From NCBI GenBank assembly GCA_036245805.1, contig BTRK01000006.1, forward strand, positions 26,506,365-26,570,364: a stretch of DNA of 64,000 nucleotides, read 5' to 3'. Within the stretch, counting starts at the first letter, position 1; each line of letters begins with the position of its first letter. The notes beneath the pieces were generated by a model that made no database searches, was not told the origin of the DNA, and saw nothing but the letters and a program-made list of their open reading frames with translations. The translations under genes and the position numbers were made by a program. Of the stretch, positions 32,734 through 44,589 are shown piece by piece. The stretch is from Pristionchus mayeri. Its lineage: Eukaryota > Nematoda > Chromadorea > Rhabditida > Neodiplogasteridae.

Positions 32734-33077
32734 TTCATGGACAGCCCCTGGACGCTTTCCCTTTCCTTATGTCGATGCTCCGGGGACGTGTTATGGAATG
32801 CTGTGCGCCCCCTCGCATTCTGGTGCGCGTCGTCTGCCCACAAGCATGCGCCTATTGCTTTGTGGGCGGAGTCAGAGCTTGGCGCGCGTCACTCCCTTCC
32901 AATCGTCGTGCGGGGCCTTGCCAGGGATTTCACAAGTTCAAAAACGTAGCTCATAGTTTTTACATGATCGCACAATTGAAGTGCACTATCGTGCATGATA
33001 TTGAAACGAGAGATAATGCAGAATAAGACTTTATCGCAAGGTATCGATTCGATCGTTTAAAAAACACAAAATTATTG

Positions 33078-33656
33078 CTCTTCCGGCGGCCTTGCGCTCG
33101 ATGATCTTCTTGCTGCCGTTGTCGAGCCTTAGCTTGGTTATGGCGACCTGAATTAGAGCAGATTGGATATGATAAAGACGAACAACTGAAGCTGCTTTTA
33201 GACAAAAAAAGCTTTCAGTGCGCGCCATTTCATAAGAAAGTTGGAGGAGTGGACTCACGCCGGAGGGGCCGATCCGTTGGGCTTCTCGCGGATGGTCTTG
33301 TCGATGTGAACGACGAACTTCTTGCGGTAGACGATCATGACGCGGCCGGAATTGTCCTTGTAGTGTCCGCGGGTGACGATAACCTCATCGTCCATGCTAA
33401 ACAGCAATTTCATCAGATAACGGTAATTGGAAAACGAAAACTGCTTGCATTTCGAAATAGAGGACGCGTGCGGTTCCACATCGCGATTGTTGATACTGCT
33501 CGCGCTTACTAACCTGATGGGAATGGCGCGGATCCCGAGCTTTCCGCGGGGCTCCTTGGTGAGCGGACATCATCTTCCTCTTGATGCGGGAAGTAGCGGT
33601 GAAGTGACGCTTGCGCGTATTCTCCCGTCGGAGGACACGAAGGAGTTCTGCTTCAT
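33078..33656 (-). pseudogene. rpl-26: rpl-26 pseudogene, copy 2
   Basis: It has the same three-exon structure as the copy at 27075-27614 and sits in a ~1.1-kb block (about 32807-33905) repeated from 26809-27875. Exon 2 reads MDDEVIVTRGHYKDNSGRVM..YRKKFVVHIDKTIREK; exon 3 reads VAITKLRLDNGSKKIIERKA then ends. It carries the same exon 1 frame changes and the same missing segment as copy 1, so the duplication followed, or came with, loss of function. Intron 1 is longer here. If the 4.8-kb element between the copies is set aside, the two are head-to-tail neighbours. Confidence 0.85.
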
Positions 33657-33905
33657 TATATCCTACAGAATAAAAGCATTTTAAACAGCAAACACACAAG
33701 CAAACATGTCAAAACAAATCAATAGAAAGGGAAAACTGTTTCGAAACAAGCGACGCGTGAGGTACCGTGAGAACCAGTTCTCGATAAACTCGCGCCCATA
33801 TGATTTTTTAAAATTAATTACTGTAATACGAGTAGTCTTGCACATCCTATTCCCTAGAGGGAGTTTTAAAATTATTTTTTCCCTTGGCCGGAATTAGCTG
33901 CTGGT

Positions 33906-35640
33906 TAGGGAGGGCAACGGTGTTTACGAATGACTAAAACAATTAACAAATTGGTGCGCATTTGGAAGCTTATCTTACCACATTTCGACTTTTCAATTTA
34001 GTTTTTGAATAATATAATAAAAATATAGAGAAAAACAGCAAAGAGTGCAAGGCAAAATGGCGACGCTTTGAGTTCAAATGGAGCGCATCGCAGGTCACTG
34101 TGTTTTCAAAATTATCGCAAACTGAAATTTATTCTGCTTGGCTTATATGCCCGGGAAAAGGTTGTGCAGGGAGCGCTGTTTCCCAAGCACCGCGAATTTA
34201 AATCTGTGAAGAAATCTTTTTAAAAAATCAGTTACCGAATTCTAGGGGATGCCGTTCTCCAATTTTTACAGCGAATAAAGAGTTATTCATGAGAAAAATA
34301 TATTTAAAAAATAGGAAAAAAATATGTCAGCGAAAAAATTCTGTAGGCACTTGTATTTCGCCACATTCAGTTTAAATTAGCTAGAAATCGTTTCAGGGGC
34401 TGCCGCCCTCCAAATCTGAGTTGGAACTCTCTACGTACCCGATTAGTTTATTCAACGAAAAATTAGCAAAATTTATGTCAGCGAAACATTGCAATACAAG
34501 CTTGAAGTTTTTGAAGATGAAGGGCGCAGCAGCTAATATTTAAGCGATATTTATGTTTTCTTTCATTTTATACGATTGAATATCACCCGATTAAACATAC
34601 TATGTATTCAAAAGGTATATTAATAATTTACTTAAATTTAGCACACAGAGATGCACGAAGCTACAGTATACCATTATCAATCGAGCTCAATGATTGGAAG
34701 CACATACGTCCCAGAATATAAAACATGATCAATTATTTACTGTGAGAATAGAACGCCAAGTCCGTAGTGTGGTGTATCGCGTGCGGCAGGGGGAGTGTTT
34801 ATTTTACATTCATCCTCCAAATACAAGCGGAACGCTTTATTCTGGCCGTTATTTTTCGCGTTCCGCTTGTATTTGGAGGATGAATGTAAAATAAACACTC
34901 CCCCTGCCGCACGCGATACACCACACTACGGACTTCGCGTTCTATCTATTCTCACAGTACCTAATTTAACAGTTCTATGTAATGCAATAAAAGAAAACAT
35001 GATATATTCAATGTGAAATTTCGAAATATTGTCCCGCTGAACTGATATGACCCAGCAAACCTCTGGAGAGCTTGCACTACACCACGATGGGCGGAGCTTA
35101 GAGAAATAGGCTCATGCTCATTGAAAATGAAATATATTATAATTCTAGTGACGCCATTCTCTTTCCGAACCATCGATAACCCGTCCCATATAATAAAAGA
35201 ATTTTAGAAAAATTTTGAAATTTTGAGTGGATGACCCTACTTCAGAAGCAATGTAAATATGTTAGGGTTACGGTAGTCACAAATTTGAAGTCTAATTTCG
35301 AAGAGGACGCAAACCGTATATTTTTGATTTTTGCACATATGAATCGAAATAGTGTGATGAAAAAAATACCCAAAAATCTCAGATATACGGTTTGCGTCCT
35401 TTTCGAAAACACCGAATATGTATTTTCACAACGGTAAAACGCTCAACTTTGACGGCCTCATTCTCTTTTATCTGAAATTTATATTTGTTTTTATGTTGAA
35501 AACAATTTTTTGTGCCTCGTAATCCACCTATATTAAGAAAAAAGAAGCTTCAACATTTAATTCTAAAAACACGTATATTTTCGATCACGTCGTACTTCTC
35601 CAGTTCTGCGATATCTCTCTTTTTTCCATGCTTAGTGTTC
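33906..35640 (-). mobile_element. hAT-type N1 copy, inverted and disrupted
   Basis: Begins TAGGGAGGGCAACGGTG, the complement of the N1 right end, and continues with N1 interior matches at 33925-34125 and 35270-35640. Between these lies sequence related to the 31614-32510 element, itself holding a hairpin element (34740-34957). The far end of N1 is missing where the LINE tail begins at about 35645. Confidence 0.6.
34740..34957. mobile_element. Near-perfect hairpin element flanked by TA
   Basis: The 218-bp element has arms of about 100 bp that differ at only a few positions, around a spacer of about 20 bp. Ends CTGTGAGAATAGA, target TA. It has the form of a fold-back Tc1/mariner-class MITE. 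Confidence 0.85.
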
Positions 35641-35644
35641 TTCC

Positions 35645-36447
35645 AATATATAAATATATATTTATGCTATTTCGTACGAAATAACGTGAGATAACATTAA
35701 AAATAGAACAGGAAAATGAATGACGATGAGAATCACTGGTTAATGACAGGATAAACGGGTCATGGAGTCAGGAGGACCTATTCAGGGGAACTGGTTTCAT
35801 TCTCGGTGTTTACTAAAAGCCTTGCCGCTCTTGGAAAGAAGCTATTGTGTCTGTAGTTATGATTCGATCCAGGGTTGTTGAAGTTCATGCCGTTTCGCGT
35901 GTAGTAAATTTTGAAATAATGTTGTTTTCGGTTGGATATACTATATTTGCCTCGTATGAGATTTGTAGCTACTCTTACATCAATCGTTATTCTACGCTTC
36001 TCTAGGGACTCAATGCCTAGTTTCTTATTGCGGTCGAAAGCGGTAGGCATATTTTCCCAAGTATGATCAAAACAGCGCATAAATAAGCGTCGCGTGAAGT
36101 AGTTTTGTACCTTTTCGAGTTCCTTTTTATCCTTGTTTTGGTAAGGGTTGAAGACGGAGGAAGCGCTTTCTAAAATCGGTCTGATGTACATTGAGTACGT
36201 TTTGAGAAGTACTTCTATATTTTTGGTTCGTAAAGCTCTTAGGATAGTGTGACAGGTAGTTTTGGCCTTAATGGATATGGTAGTGCAAAGATCGGAGAAA
36301 GAGAGGTTTTTCTGGATAACAAAACCGAGGTCTTTCACTGTTTGTTTTTGTTCCAGAGTACTGGCTCCTATGGTATATGTTCGCATTGTATTTGCTCTGC
36401 CTAGATGCAATGAGTTGCACTTATCTTCGAAACTGTTAAAAGCCATA
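35645..36447 (-). mobile_element. LINE copy 2, 5'-truncated
   Basis: This is the minus-strand 3' part of the same LINE family as 11846-14103. The coding part (36446 to about 35780) starts at CNSLHLGRAN in the C-terminal region of reverse transcriptase and runs on through LLKTYSMYIRPILESA and KVQNYFTRRLFMR. The 3' end has the TATATA tail at about 35650. It lacks the catalytic YADD because of 5' truncation, the usual outcome of LINE insertion. It supplies the uninterrupted sequence at the site where the first copy took a mariner. Confidence 0.85.
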
Positions 36448-37361
36448 GAAGTTTGTACCCTATTATCACTATGCTGAACAAAATTCCAAAAATGTGATTT
36501 TTATTCCGCCAATAGTATGTTATCGCAAATTGACTATTTCTCGGCCTCTAAAATTCGTGGTACCATTTCTTCATACGCACCTTAAAGTGGAATGGTTGCC
36601 CTCTATGACGTGCTTGAGTAACAATTTGTTGCTTATCTGGTCTTCTTGTACATCGAATTTTTCGCGCAAATAAGTTGCGGGTCAAGGCGACGCCCAAAAG
36701 ATATTCATTGGACTCTGCTACAGAATTTTGAATGAATTGATTTCGATCCAATGCAAGTATTACATATACAGGTATGGTATGGAGGAGTATACATGCTAGA
36801 GTAGAGATTATCGTTCATAGAAGTAAGTGAGATATTCAAGATAACATGTGTATCAATACTTTTGAGACACCCTGTACATATATGCTGCGCAAATTCAGGA
36901 TGTCTCAAATATTTGAGAAGTTGAGTTCAACCAAAAACACCGAAAAACACCATTTTCGTCAGTTTCGATATGAAAATAATGTTCTCACGTTCAATACCCG
37001 ATATATCCAATGTTAATGTTTCCCGGTACTCCACCACTACTGACGTCACTTAAACTATAGAGGAATTGCAGGCGATCGAAATAGGCTAGGAGAAATTATG
37101 AAAAATCGATAGTCAGAAACTTTTGAACCAACCTAATATCATACATGTATATGAACAAAATTTACATTCATGTGAAATTAACATAGATCAATAGAGGTCG
37201 AAAAATGAGTGGGGGTAATTTAGAACTCAATTTTTGTCTAAATCTCAGTGTAAGCGGGATACGCGCTCTCAAAGAGTGAGCATGACTCAGGGAGCCCCAA
37301 AATGAAGCATGTATCTACAATTAGAGACCGCAAGGTGGTTGACCGAATTGCTTTGGCAAGG
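36448..37361. other. Non-coding stretch with a diverged repeat arm
   Basis: No gene recognised. 37185-37345 resembles the arm of the 37362-45183 element (gagtgggggt, ctctcaaagagtg, ccccaaaatgaagc), probably a decayed partial copy. Confidence 0.4.
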
Positions 37362-37667
37362 ATATCACGCTATTCACGAGAGAATCGAGCTAGAATCGCC
37401 ATTCTCGGGTATGAAGCTTAAATCGAAAAATGAGTTCTAACCGGTTTTGACCACCATGAGGCATGTCTGAGTGACGCCCGAAATCTTGTTGTGCACACTT
37501 CATTTTGGAGCTTCCTACGTAGGGTCGGATATCGGCATCACCCACTTTGAGAGCTGGTTTCTTGGATACGATGTAAGATAGAGCAAAATTGGCCTCTGAG
37601 TGACCCCAACTCATTTTTTGAGCTCTATCGATCTATTTAAACCAATTTATCTAAAACCCATTTTTAA

Positions 37668-38114
37668 GAGTGGTACACTGTAGGTCAATTTTCTCAAAAA
37701 TGTAGGTAGAGCAATAGCTCAAATTTTCACAGTAGATGCAGCTTAGCCAGAGCTTTCCAATAAGTGGTTTGCGAACAAATACGATTCGGCTGGTGAGAGT
37801 TTCGCCCTTTTTACTTCGTCTGGATCGTTTGAACTATATTTTCAACAGGGATAGCCATAGGAAATTGATCATTTTTGGCCGAGCGCTCCGAAATGAGCGG
37901 TGTAAAATTAATTCGCCTGTTTAAAATAATATATATATTATAGTTCAAACGATCCAGACGAAGTAAAAAGGGCGAAACTCTCACCAGCCGAATCGTATTT
38001 TTTCGCAAACCACTTATTGGAAAGGGCTAAGCTGGCTAAGCTGCATCTACTGTGAAAATTTGAGCTATTGCTCTACCTACATTTTTGAGAAAATTGACCT
38101 ACAGTGTACCACTC
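37668..38114. mobile_element. TTAA-flanked palindromic MITE (GAGTGGTACAC ends)
   Basis: The 447-bp element lies between TTAA at 37664-37667 and 38115-38118. Long arms (GAGTGGTACACTGTAGGTCA and complement) meet near a TA-rich centre. It is non-coding. The right TTAA is shared with the 6.8-kb element that follows. Confidence 0.85.
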
Positions 38115-38329
38115 TTAAAGGGACCTGGAAATGTAAAACCATATCCTCTCTGTTGGTATGGAATGATCCCAAAACATCACTAAAAATAATGGAAAAAAAT
38201 GAAAAAAAATAATTAAATTTAATTCGCGATTTTAAAAGTCCCGTTTAAATTAATTGTTCCGCTTGTTCGGCCCGAGAACGATATTTTGCGATAAGTAGCG
38301 TTTCTCTCGGGTCAAGATCACACTACAAA

Positions 38330-39045
38330 CTACAAACTTCGCTGCTTGAAACCGGCCGTGTATTAGCGCTGATACGCAGCCAAGGGGAGGCGCGCCACTA
38401 CGCTCCCATTTCTCTTTCCTTTTCTGCTCGATTCCGGCTGTTGTTTATAGATTTTCACGCGTATTTCGTATATTCTCCCAGTTCATCTATTGCTGAGCCC
38501 ACTAAACACCATAATTAGCGTCATGTGTACTGTTTTCGCTGCTATTAATGCCCCGCGTTGTATAGGTATCTTGCTAACAGCTAATTACCCTTATGTATAT
38601 TCAAAGACCGTCACATCTTTGCTCACTCCCCTTCCCTCAGTTGTTTACGTGCCCTGTGCATGTTGTTGACGGGAGTGCGTCCACTCTTTCTCTGCACTCT
38701 CTTCACTCGCTCGCTTTCTCGAGAGGCGCGCCTCTCGCTCTCCTCGTCAACCGCTCCTTTAGCTCTCGCGCCACCCAGTCGCCCGGCCTGTCCCAGTCTA
38801 GGGAACACTTCGCTGCTTGGATCCGGCCGTGGTTTGCCGCTGATCGACAGCCGGGCTGGAGAGACTCCACCACGCGCCCTTCTCGCTTGTCATTTCTGGG
38901 CGATTTCGGCAGCTGTTTTCTAGTTTTTTTACGCGTATTTCGTGTAGTCTTCCAGTTTCTCTATTACCGGGCCCACTAAGCACCTCAATTAGTTTCATGC
39001 GTACTGCTTTGCTCATATTAATGACCCGCTAACGCTAATTTTCTG
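38330..39045 (+). promoter_or_regulatory. Tandemly duplicated ~250-bp block upstream of the rps-18 fragment
   Basis: Two diverged copies, about 38330-38585 and 38805-39045, share cttcgctgcttg, ccggccgtg, acgcgtatttcgt, cccactaa.cacc and gcgtactg-like words. They precede a pyrimidine-rich stretch and the rps-18 start. They may be the captured ribosomal-protein promoter, duplicated, or subterminal repeats of the element. Confidence 0.5.
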
Positions 39046-39104
39046 CTGTTTTCGGCCTTTTACTGTTGAGTTCGCTTTAACTCAAGCCATTTCAGCAGGC
39101 AGCC

Positions 39105-39773
39105 ATGGCGTCTCTCATCATGCCCAAGAAGTTCCAGCACATTCATCGTGTGATGAACACCAACATCGATGGAAACAAGATGATCCCGTTCGCCCTGGAG
39201 CCCATCAAGGTTTGCTCATATATTTTTTTCGAATATTAGCCCCTCGATTTTATATTTGACTCTGTTTTGCCCTCGAGAAACGGTATGATCATCATTTATA
39301 GTAATGTATACTTAATCTTTCGTCATAATTAGAGTAATATGCGTGGTTGTGGGACTAAAAGTCGTTGGCAACTTTATACTTTGTGGGATATTGCTAAGAA
39401 CTTCTCTTAGAGCACTTATGTACATGATTAGAATGCTTAGAGCCTTGGTCATTCTGATAAAGTTCGTGCTAAGGCTGGTCGTTATGTACTTCAAGCGCTG
39501 TATTTCAGGGACGACCGTACGCGGGACCGTGACGATCACCACCGTCATGCAGAACCCCACCCAGTATATGATGACGGGGGGGGGGGGGCAGAGAAACTAC
39601 AAGGACGGAAAGACCACCCAGGTGAGTAACGTTCGCAATATCTTCTTTTTTTAAAATTAGACTTGTGACACGCTAATTCGCGACACGCTACACGTGTTTA
39701 TTGTCTTTTTAGGTTTTCTCCACCGGGATCGACAATAAGTGGCGTGAGGATCTCGAGCGTCTCAAGAAGATTT
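39105..39773 (+). pseudogene. rps-18: rps-18 fragment (small-subunit protein uS13) inside the TTAA element
   Basis: Exon 1 (39105-39209) encodes 35 residues typical of RPS18: [19 protein letters not shown] onward to ALEPIK, with a proper donor. The next exon (from about 39510) matches only from TVMQNPTQY; the stretch of about 30 residues expected between is missing. A 13-G run (39576-39588) replaces the following conserved residues, then RNYKDGKTTQ resumes. The last exon (39713-39773) encodes FSTGIDNKWREDLERLKKI and stops, so the C-terminal third, including the RGLRHYWG region, is lost. It cannot make a working ribosomal protein. Introns and 5' flank are kept, so genomic DNA was captured. Confidence 0.88.
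39576..39588 (+). repeat. 13-G run inside the rps-18 fragment
   Basis: Thirteen Gs stand where RPS18 normally has about six conserved codons between the QNPTQY and YKDGK blocks. The run therefore looks like a replacement, not only an extension. Confidence 0.85.
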
Positions 39774-40502
39774 GACTCCACAAAGGCTAGTTTACGCTTG
39801 TTTTAAAAAAAAATTACGTCCCCACAACTTTCATGATTTATAAGTATACAATCGCACGCATTACTCCCGACTCTTTCTACAGTATTAATTAGTTTATTGA
39901 GAAGAAGCAGGATCCTTTTATTCGTTGGCATAAATATATCACATACTGGCTGACAATCGCAGCAGAGCCGCCATGTGTTTTCGTTTTAAATCTTACAAAG
40001 TGGCGCTCATAGCTAACTAATAGGTTATTAATTAATTATATTATGCAGACAATATTTATATATATTTATAAATATTAAATTTTCAAGTTAAAAAAATTTG
40101 GCAATTCGAAATATGCCTTTCGATTATCGATTTTATCATAAATGCATGGATTGATTTTCCTTATGGATTTCGACCACATTAATTTATTCTCCTGATTTTT
40201 GTGATTCGAAAATGGTGCTGTGCGCAATATAATATGAAAGATGAAGAAAAATATGCGTAGCACCTTGATTTGAAGAAATTTTTTCACATGATTTTTTTAG
40301 TTTTTTTTCTAGATTGTTTGTTTTCTTTTTTTAAACTTGCTAAAATTACTTTCTCATTATTCTATTGAGAAAACAAGCTTACCACGAGGTACCGAGACCA
40401 CACCACGTGGTTCCAGGAATCATTTACGTGGTACCGGTGCCATCCAAATATTTTTTTATATCCTATTGTGCCATGAAAAAATAATGTTTATTTCTTTTGC
40501 AG

Positions 40503-40596
40503 CTGTGGATGCGGAGGAAAGGGAGGAGACAAGGAATGGATGCCCGTGACCAAGCTCTGACGTCTCGTCAAGGACAGAAAGATCACCACCCCAATG
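40503..40596 (+). pseudogene. rps-2: rps-2 exon fragment (uS5) with nonsense codon
   Basis: After a TTTTGCAG acceptor, the frame reads CGCGGKGGDKEWMPVTKL, stop, RLVKDRKITTPM, then a GT donor. This is the Gly-rich to N-terminal core junction of RPS2, whose usual residue at the stop is Gly (gga to tga). Only this exon is present. It sits downstream of the rps-18 fragment on the same strand, inside the TTAA element. Confidence 0.8.
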
Positions 40597-40728
40597 GTTG
40601 GTTACTTTCGCTTATATGAAACTTTCGCTTTTCTCTCCCTGACCCTTTACAATTTCTATAATTAGGTAGACCAGGGGACGATTGCCTTGAAATATTTATC
40701 AACAATCGTGGAAAAAAAATAACGATTT

Positions 40729-43700
40729 CTATAATTCTTGGGATTCTTTCTCTCCCGTATTCTCCTGTGGTCCCATCTCTCCGTCATCTTCACTAGAATC
40801 CCCGAAGTCGAGGCCTTCCCGTTCATATTCCTCATAACCCGACTCCAGTTGCGCCTTCTCTTTCTCCTTCTCCTCCCACCAAATAATGAGCTCATCGTAG
40901 ACATCGTCTTGGGGTACACCCAGTCTTCGCATCACCCGCATTTCGCTAAACTCGTCCCTCACTCGTAGACTTTCTTCCATAATCTGTAAATTGCACATTC
41001 ATATCATTTCGAAAATAGTCTTTCGTACCTCGTCCCTCCAAGAATGGGTGCCTTTTCCCCTCTTTCTCTTAATCGCGGCTACTAATCTCCCCTTCCTAGA
41101 AGCAATCGTATTTCCTATCTCTCCTCTCGTCCCTAATAGGTCGTCCAAAACGAGACTATTATAGTGAAGAATGGACACTTTGGTCTTCAACGTGTAATAG
41201 TGTGGAGCACTGCAATATTCGATTATTATTTCCTTTCGATCATTTACTGACCAAGCGAATCTTTTAGGCGAATACATGAGACTGAGCGAATGGAAAGATT
41301 CATTGATTGCAGTGTCGATGAGAGAGGCAGCAGACAGAAAAGCCTTTACAAACTTGGGGGCGAACAGCATCTCCCTAACAGCCTCCAATTCTTTGCTGCT
41401 AGCCTACAATGAATGACATGCTTGGAATAGTTTAGATATTCCCTGCGATTCCAACCTTCCATGTGGGCCTTTTTTCTCCCTTTTTCATCCTCTTCAGTTT
41501 CCCATGTTCGCACTTAGTGACTAATTTGAACTCCTCGCTCTATAAACATGGCCTACTATTGACAGGCCAATCCATTTGAATCACCTTTGCCCATTTGTGT
41601 TTGCCCTGGATGTGCATTACCAACGACTGAACCACTTCGAGGGCGCGAGGACGATCTTCTTTCTTGGGATATTTCTTGTGCACGTGAAAGAGGTGGTTGA
41701 AAAACATTCGGTAGAAGGGTGCGAGGCCGGGATTTGCTTTCACCATCTTGAATGGTGTATGATTACGAAATTGACTAGATTTTAGTATACACCCGACCTT
41801 CCACCATTCCTTTCGCATGGACTTCTGAACATGCCACCAGTCTAGCGTCATCTCTATAATCGCAGTCTTCGGGTCCTCACGCAATATTTGGTTAACCATC
41901 AGGTTCTGATCGCCCACTCTCCTTCTAGAATACATGCGAATGAATGGTTTTATTATTTATGAATGTTATTACCATAGTTACCCACGCCGGCGGCGACACC
42001 CATGAACCCCTACTCATGGTTGCGGAGAGCGCCGCTGTTTTGAGGGGCGCTCTCCGCAGGGACGTATAAGGGGTAATGGTCCAAAATCGATTGGTAGGTC
42101 AAGTCTAGGTACCGTACCCAAGCGATATTACAGTACCCCAGATACCATATACCACTACCGTGACCCCGATTATCACCAACTAACTTTATTTTTTAAAAGT
42201 CCTGGTACCATGCCCAATTGATAATACAGTACCCAACTAACTACCGTAACCCAGTTCCTTGGGTCAGCTCTAGTTCCTTGTGTCAAACATTGTTCAAAAA
42301 ATCCAAAATTGAGCATATAATTTTTTTTAAAAGTATCATATCGTTTCTCTAATTATTGTACAATAAGTGTGTGATAGGTTTAGGATTTTTAGAAAAAAAA
42401 ATAAGTTAGTTGGGTGCTGTGTTATAAATTGGGCATGGTACCAGGAGTTTTTAAAAATAAAGTTCGTTTGTGATAATCGGGGTTACGGTAGTGGTATACG
42501 GTATCTGGGGGTACTGTAATATCGATTGGGTATGGTACATGCCTTGACCTACCAATCGATTTTGGACCATGACCCTGCCCTGCCCTATATGTCCCTGCGG
42601 AGAGCGCCCCTCAAAACGGGGGCGCTCTCCGCAACCATGAATATGGGTTCATGGTCTGAAAAGATCTCGCCGCCATTGTTGTGCAACTATGGCTATTACC
42701 TTATTTCTATCCCGTTATCGATTAATTCGACAAGCGCTTGGTGGGTGCCTACTGATTCCATTCGACACGAAACTCCGTCTGAGATTGCAGATTATTCGGT
42801 ATAGTGCGGCAGGTGTACCTATTTCAGCCAATCCCTTGTGTAATACGGCCGACGCGATTGCAAGTTTCGTATGACAATCGATGACCGTATTCTTGTTATT
42901 AGTTGCCGTGTGGCCGGGAGCATCAAACTGACCATCGATTGAAACTTCTAGTCCATTTCCCTATTATAGAAATATCATAGCTTTTCAAAAATACATGAGG
43001 ATACCTCAGATGCATCAACCGCGATCTCTCTTGCCATATCTTGCCAGTCATCGGATACTCTCTCGATTGATACACTCCCTATTTCACGAACTGTCTTGCG
43101 CATTGTACGATCGGAGGGTAAATCAAGTTTCAGAAGAAATCCTAAGTCACATAGTCGCTGTAAAAAAATTAAACCACTCATGCCACTGCTACTTCTTCTT
43201 ACCGGGGTTGGAGTGCCAGTTATAAATGCCGCAATGGGGAGAGAGTGATTGAATGAGTAAACTTGTCCCCTCCCTTTTCCGACTTTCTTTTGGGTTTCAA
43301 TGGTCACCACTGCATTACACTCGTGGTTGAGACAGTGATATGTGACCGCCCATGCACTTCCCTCTTTCCTCATATCGATCAGACTCTGGTCAAGTACCGT
43401 CCCGCACTCTTCACACCGCTTTAGCAGCCGCTTCAGGCAATCATCTTCTATTACTGCGTATCGACCCAACTCTTTTACACCCTGTTCTTTCTCCTCCTCC
43501 ATTTCCTCATTTCCTTCTTCCCCTTGGTTCGAATCTTGAGAATATCGATATTCCGAGTGCTATAACTAGTGACTGGAAAATTTACCCCGAAATGGCTCAC
43601 CTCTGATTGGATTGTAGTCATTGTTGCAGTAGAACGATCATTTTTGAACCTCTTCGGAATAACCTCATCCATTTGCTTCCAGAATCCAACTTCGTCGATA

Positions 43701-44589
43701 TCGCCGTCGACTTCGAGAGGGCGATGGAGCCACACCGGCACCTTTTGATTTTTAGATTTCATCAATTGTTTAGTATCATTAATGCATGCTTAGTTTTCCC
43801 AGTATTTATTGTTCAAGGTTTTCATGATTGCATTTATGTAAAATGTTCTCATTGATTATATGTCTCTTTGAATTCTGAATAATATACTTTCCACTTACCT
43901 CTTTGTGAGATACAATTGGAGAAAGTGATCGGGAGCGACGATTCGAACCTAGCCCTGTCTGGAACGAGAATCTACTCCATTAGCAGTCGCTTTAGTACGC
44001 CTAATTGAGGATTGTAGGTCGATGATTCTACGGTATCATGATCAATAAATAGGTCGGTGATGTCTGACTTATTGTTTTACCGCTGTAGATCGCAGATATG
44101 CATCTCTCATTGATGTTCTTTCAGATATTTTAGTTAGGCCGCAGCTGAACTTACTTGTCGTCCTGGGAGTTGGCGGTTTGCTGGTTGTTTTGCAGCGAAG
44201 TAGGATGGCGGAACAAGATCGGCAGGTCGAGTAGTGCGCAACGGTACAGTTGGGATGGATACGGGGCGAGCAACGACAAGTCGGTGCTGAAGCAATGCGC
44301 ATGCGTATTCGTCTCTCGTGCAAAAGCGGTTCATGATTGAATATATCTAATTGATAGAACTCACGTCCCTGGGCAGTTCGTCGGAGGCTGAAGAAAAGTG
44401 TCTCAAACACCACCTAGGCTCTTTCACCGAAGAATGTTTATCCATTAGACGTGCAGTCCCATGTTCATCTAATCCCTGCCTCAGTAGCCACTCTCTTTGC
44501 AGCAACGGTCTAGACCGTGGAGGAAAGTTCTTTGTGTGCGCCGTCTCCTCCCCACAGAGAAAGCACCCTTTCCTCCTAACGCTCGCCAT
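40729..44589 (-). CDS. THAP-domain DDE transposase, complete 11-exon model
   Basis: Exons 44589-44365, 44314-44155, 43788-43601, 43559-43005, 42960-42819, 42778-42700, 41924-41798, 41746-41585, 41539-41456, 41403-41029, 40983-40729 join in one frame (2352 nt, 783 codons plus stop). A THAP-like zinc finger opens the protein (GCFLCGEE, later RWCLRHF: C-x2-C..C-x2-H). A second Cys cluster follows (CEECG..YHCLNHEC). The transposase core shows a first D in SIDGQFDAPGHTAT, a second in LDWWHVQK, which carries the D-x2-H motif of the hAT/MULE/P/Kolobok group, and the E in NESFHSLSLMYSPKRF. The tail is acidic. Starts of exons 2 and 3 are the least sure. Unbroken phase implies recent activity or selection. 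The longest intron (42699-41925) holds a palindromic MITE. Confidence 0.82.
41971..42695. mobile_element. Palindromic TACCGTAA-type element in the transposase intron
   Basis: Arms carry ccatgaaccc, ggttgcggagagcg, ctaccgtaacccagttcc and meet near 42330. It is the same family as 17777-18427. It fills the intron between the LIDNGIEI and RRVGDQ exons without touching either splice site. Confidence 0.75.

Larger units (their letters stand above)
27983..32790. mobile_element. CACGGCCCC family element enlarged to 4.8 kb by nested insertions
   Basis: The left end CACGGCCCCCGGAGCATCG and the right end GCTCCGGGGACGTG are flanked on both sides by TTATGG (27977-27982, 32791-32796). The body is the 0.3-0.4-kb family element interrupted at CATAA by the gar-1-bearing element (28008-30636) and near its right end by a hAT-type element (30899-32733). 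The copy at 61254-61580 shows the uninterrupted state at both sites. It inserted between the two rpl-26 pseudogenes. Confidence 0.8.

Noticed and set aside
38593..38979. 128-codon ORF upstream of rps-18 as a gene
   Set aside because: It lies across the duplicated promoter-like block, has no motif and low-complexity Ser/Leu content, and the duplicate block does not keep the frame.
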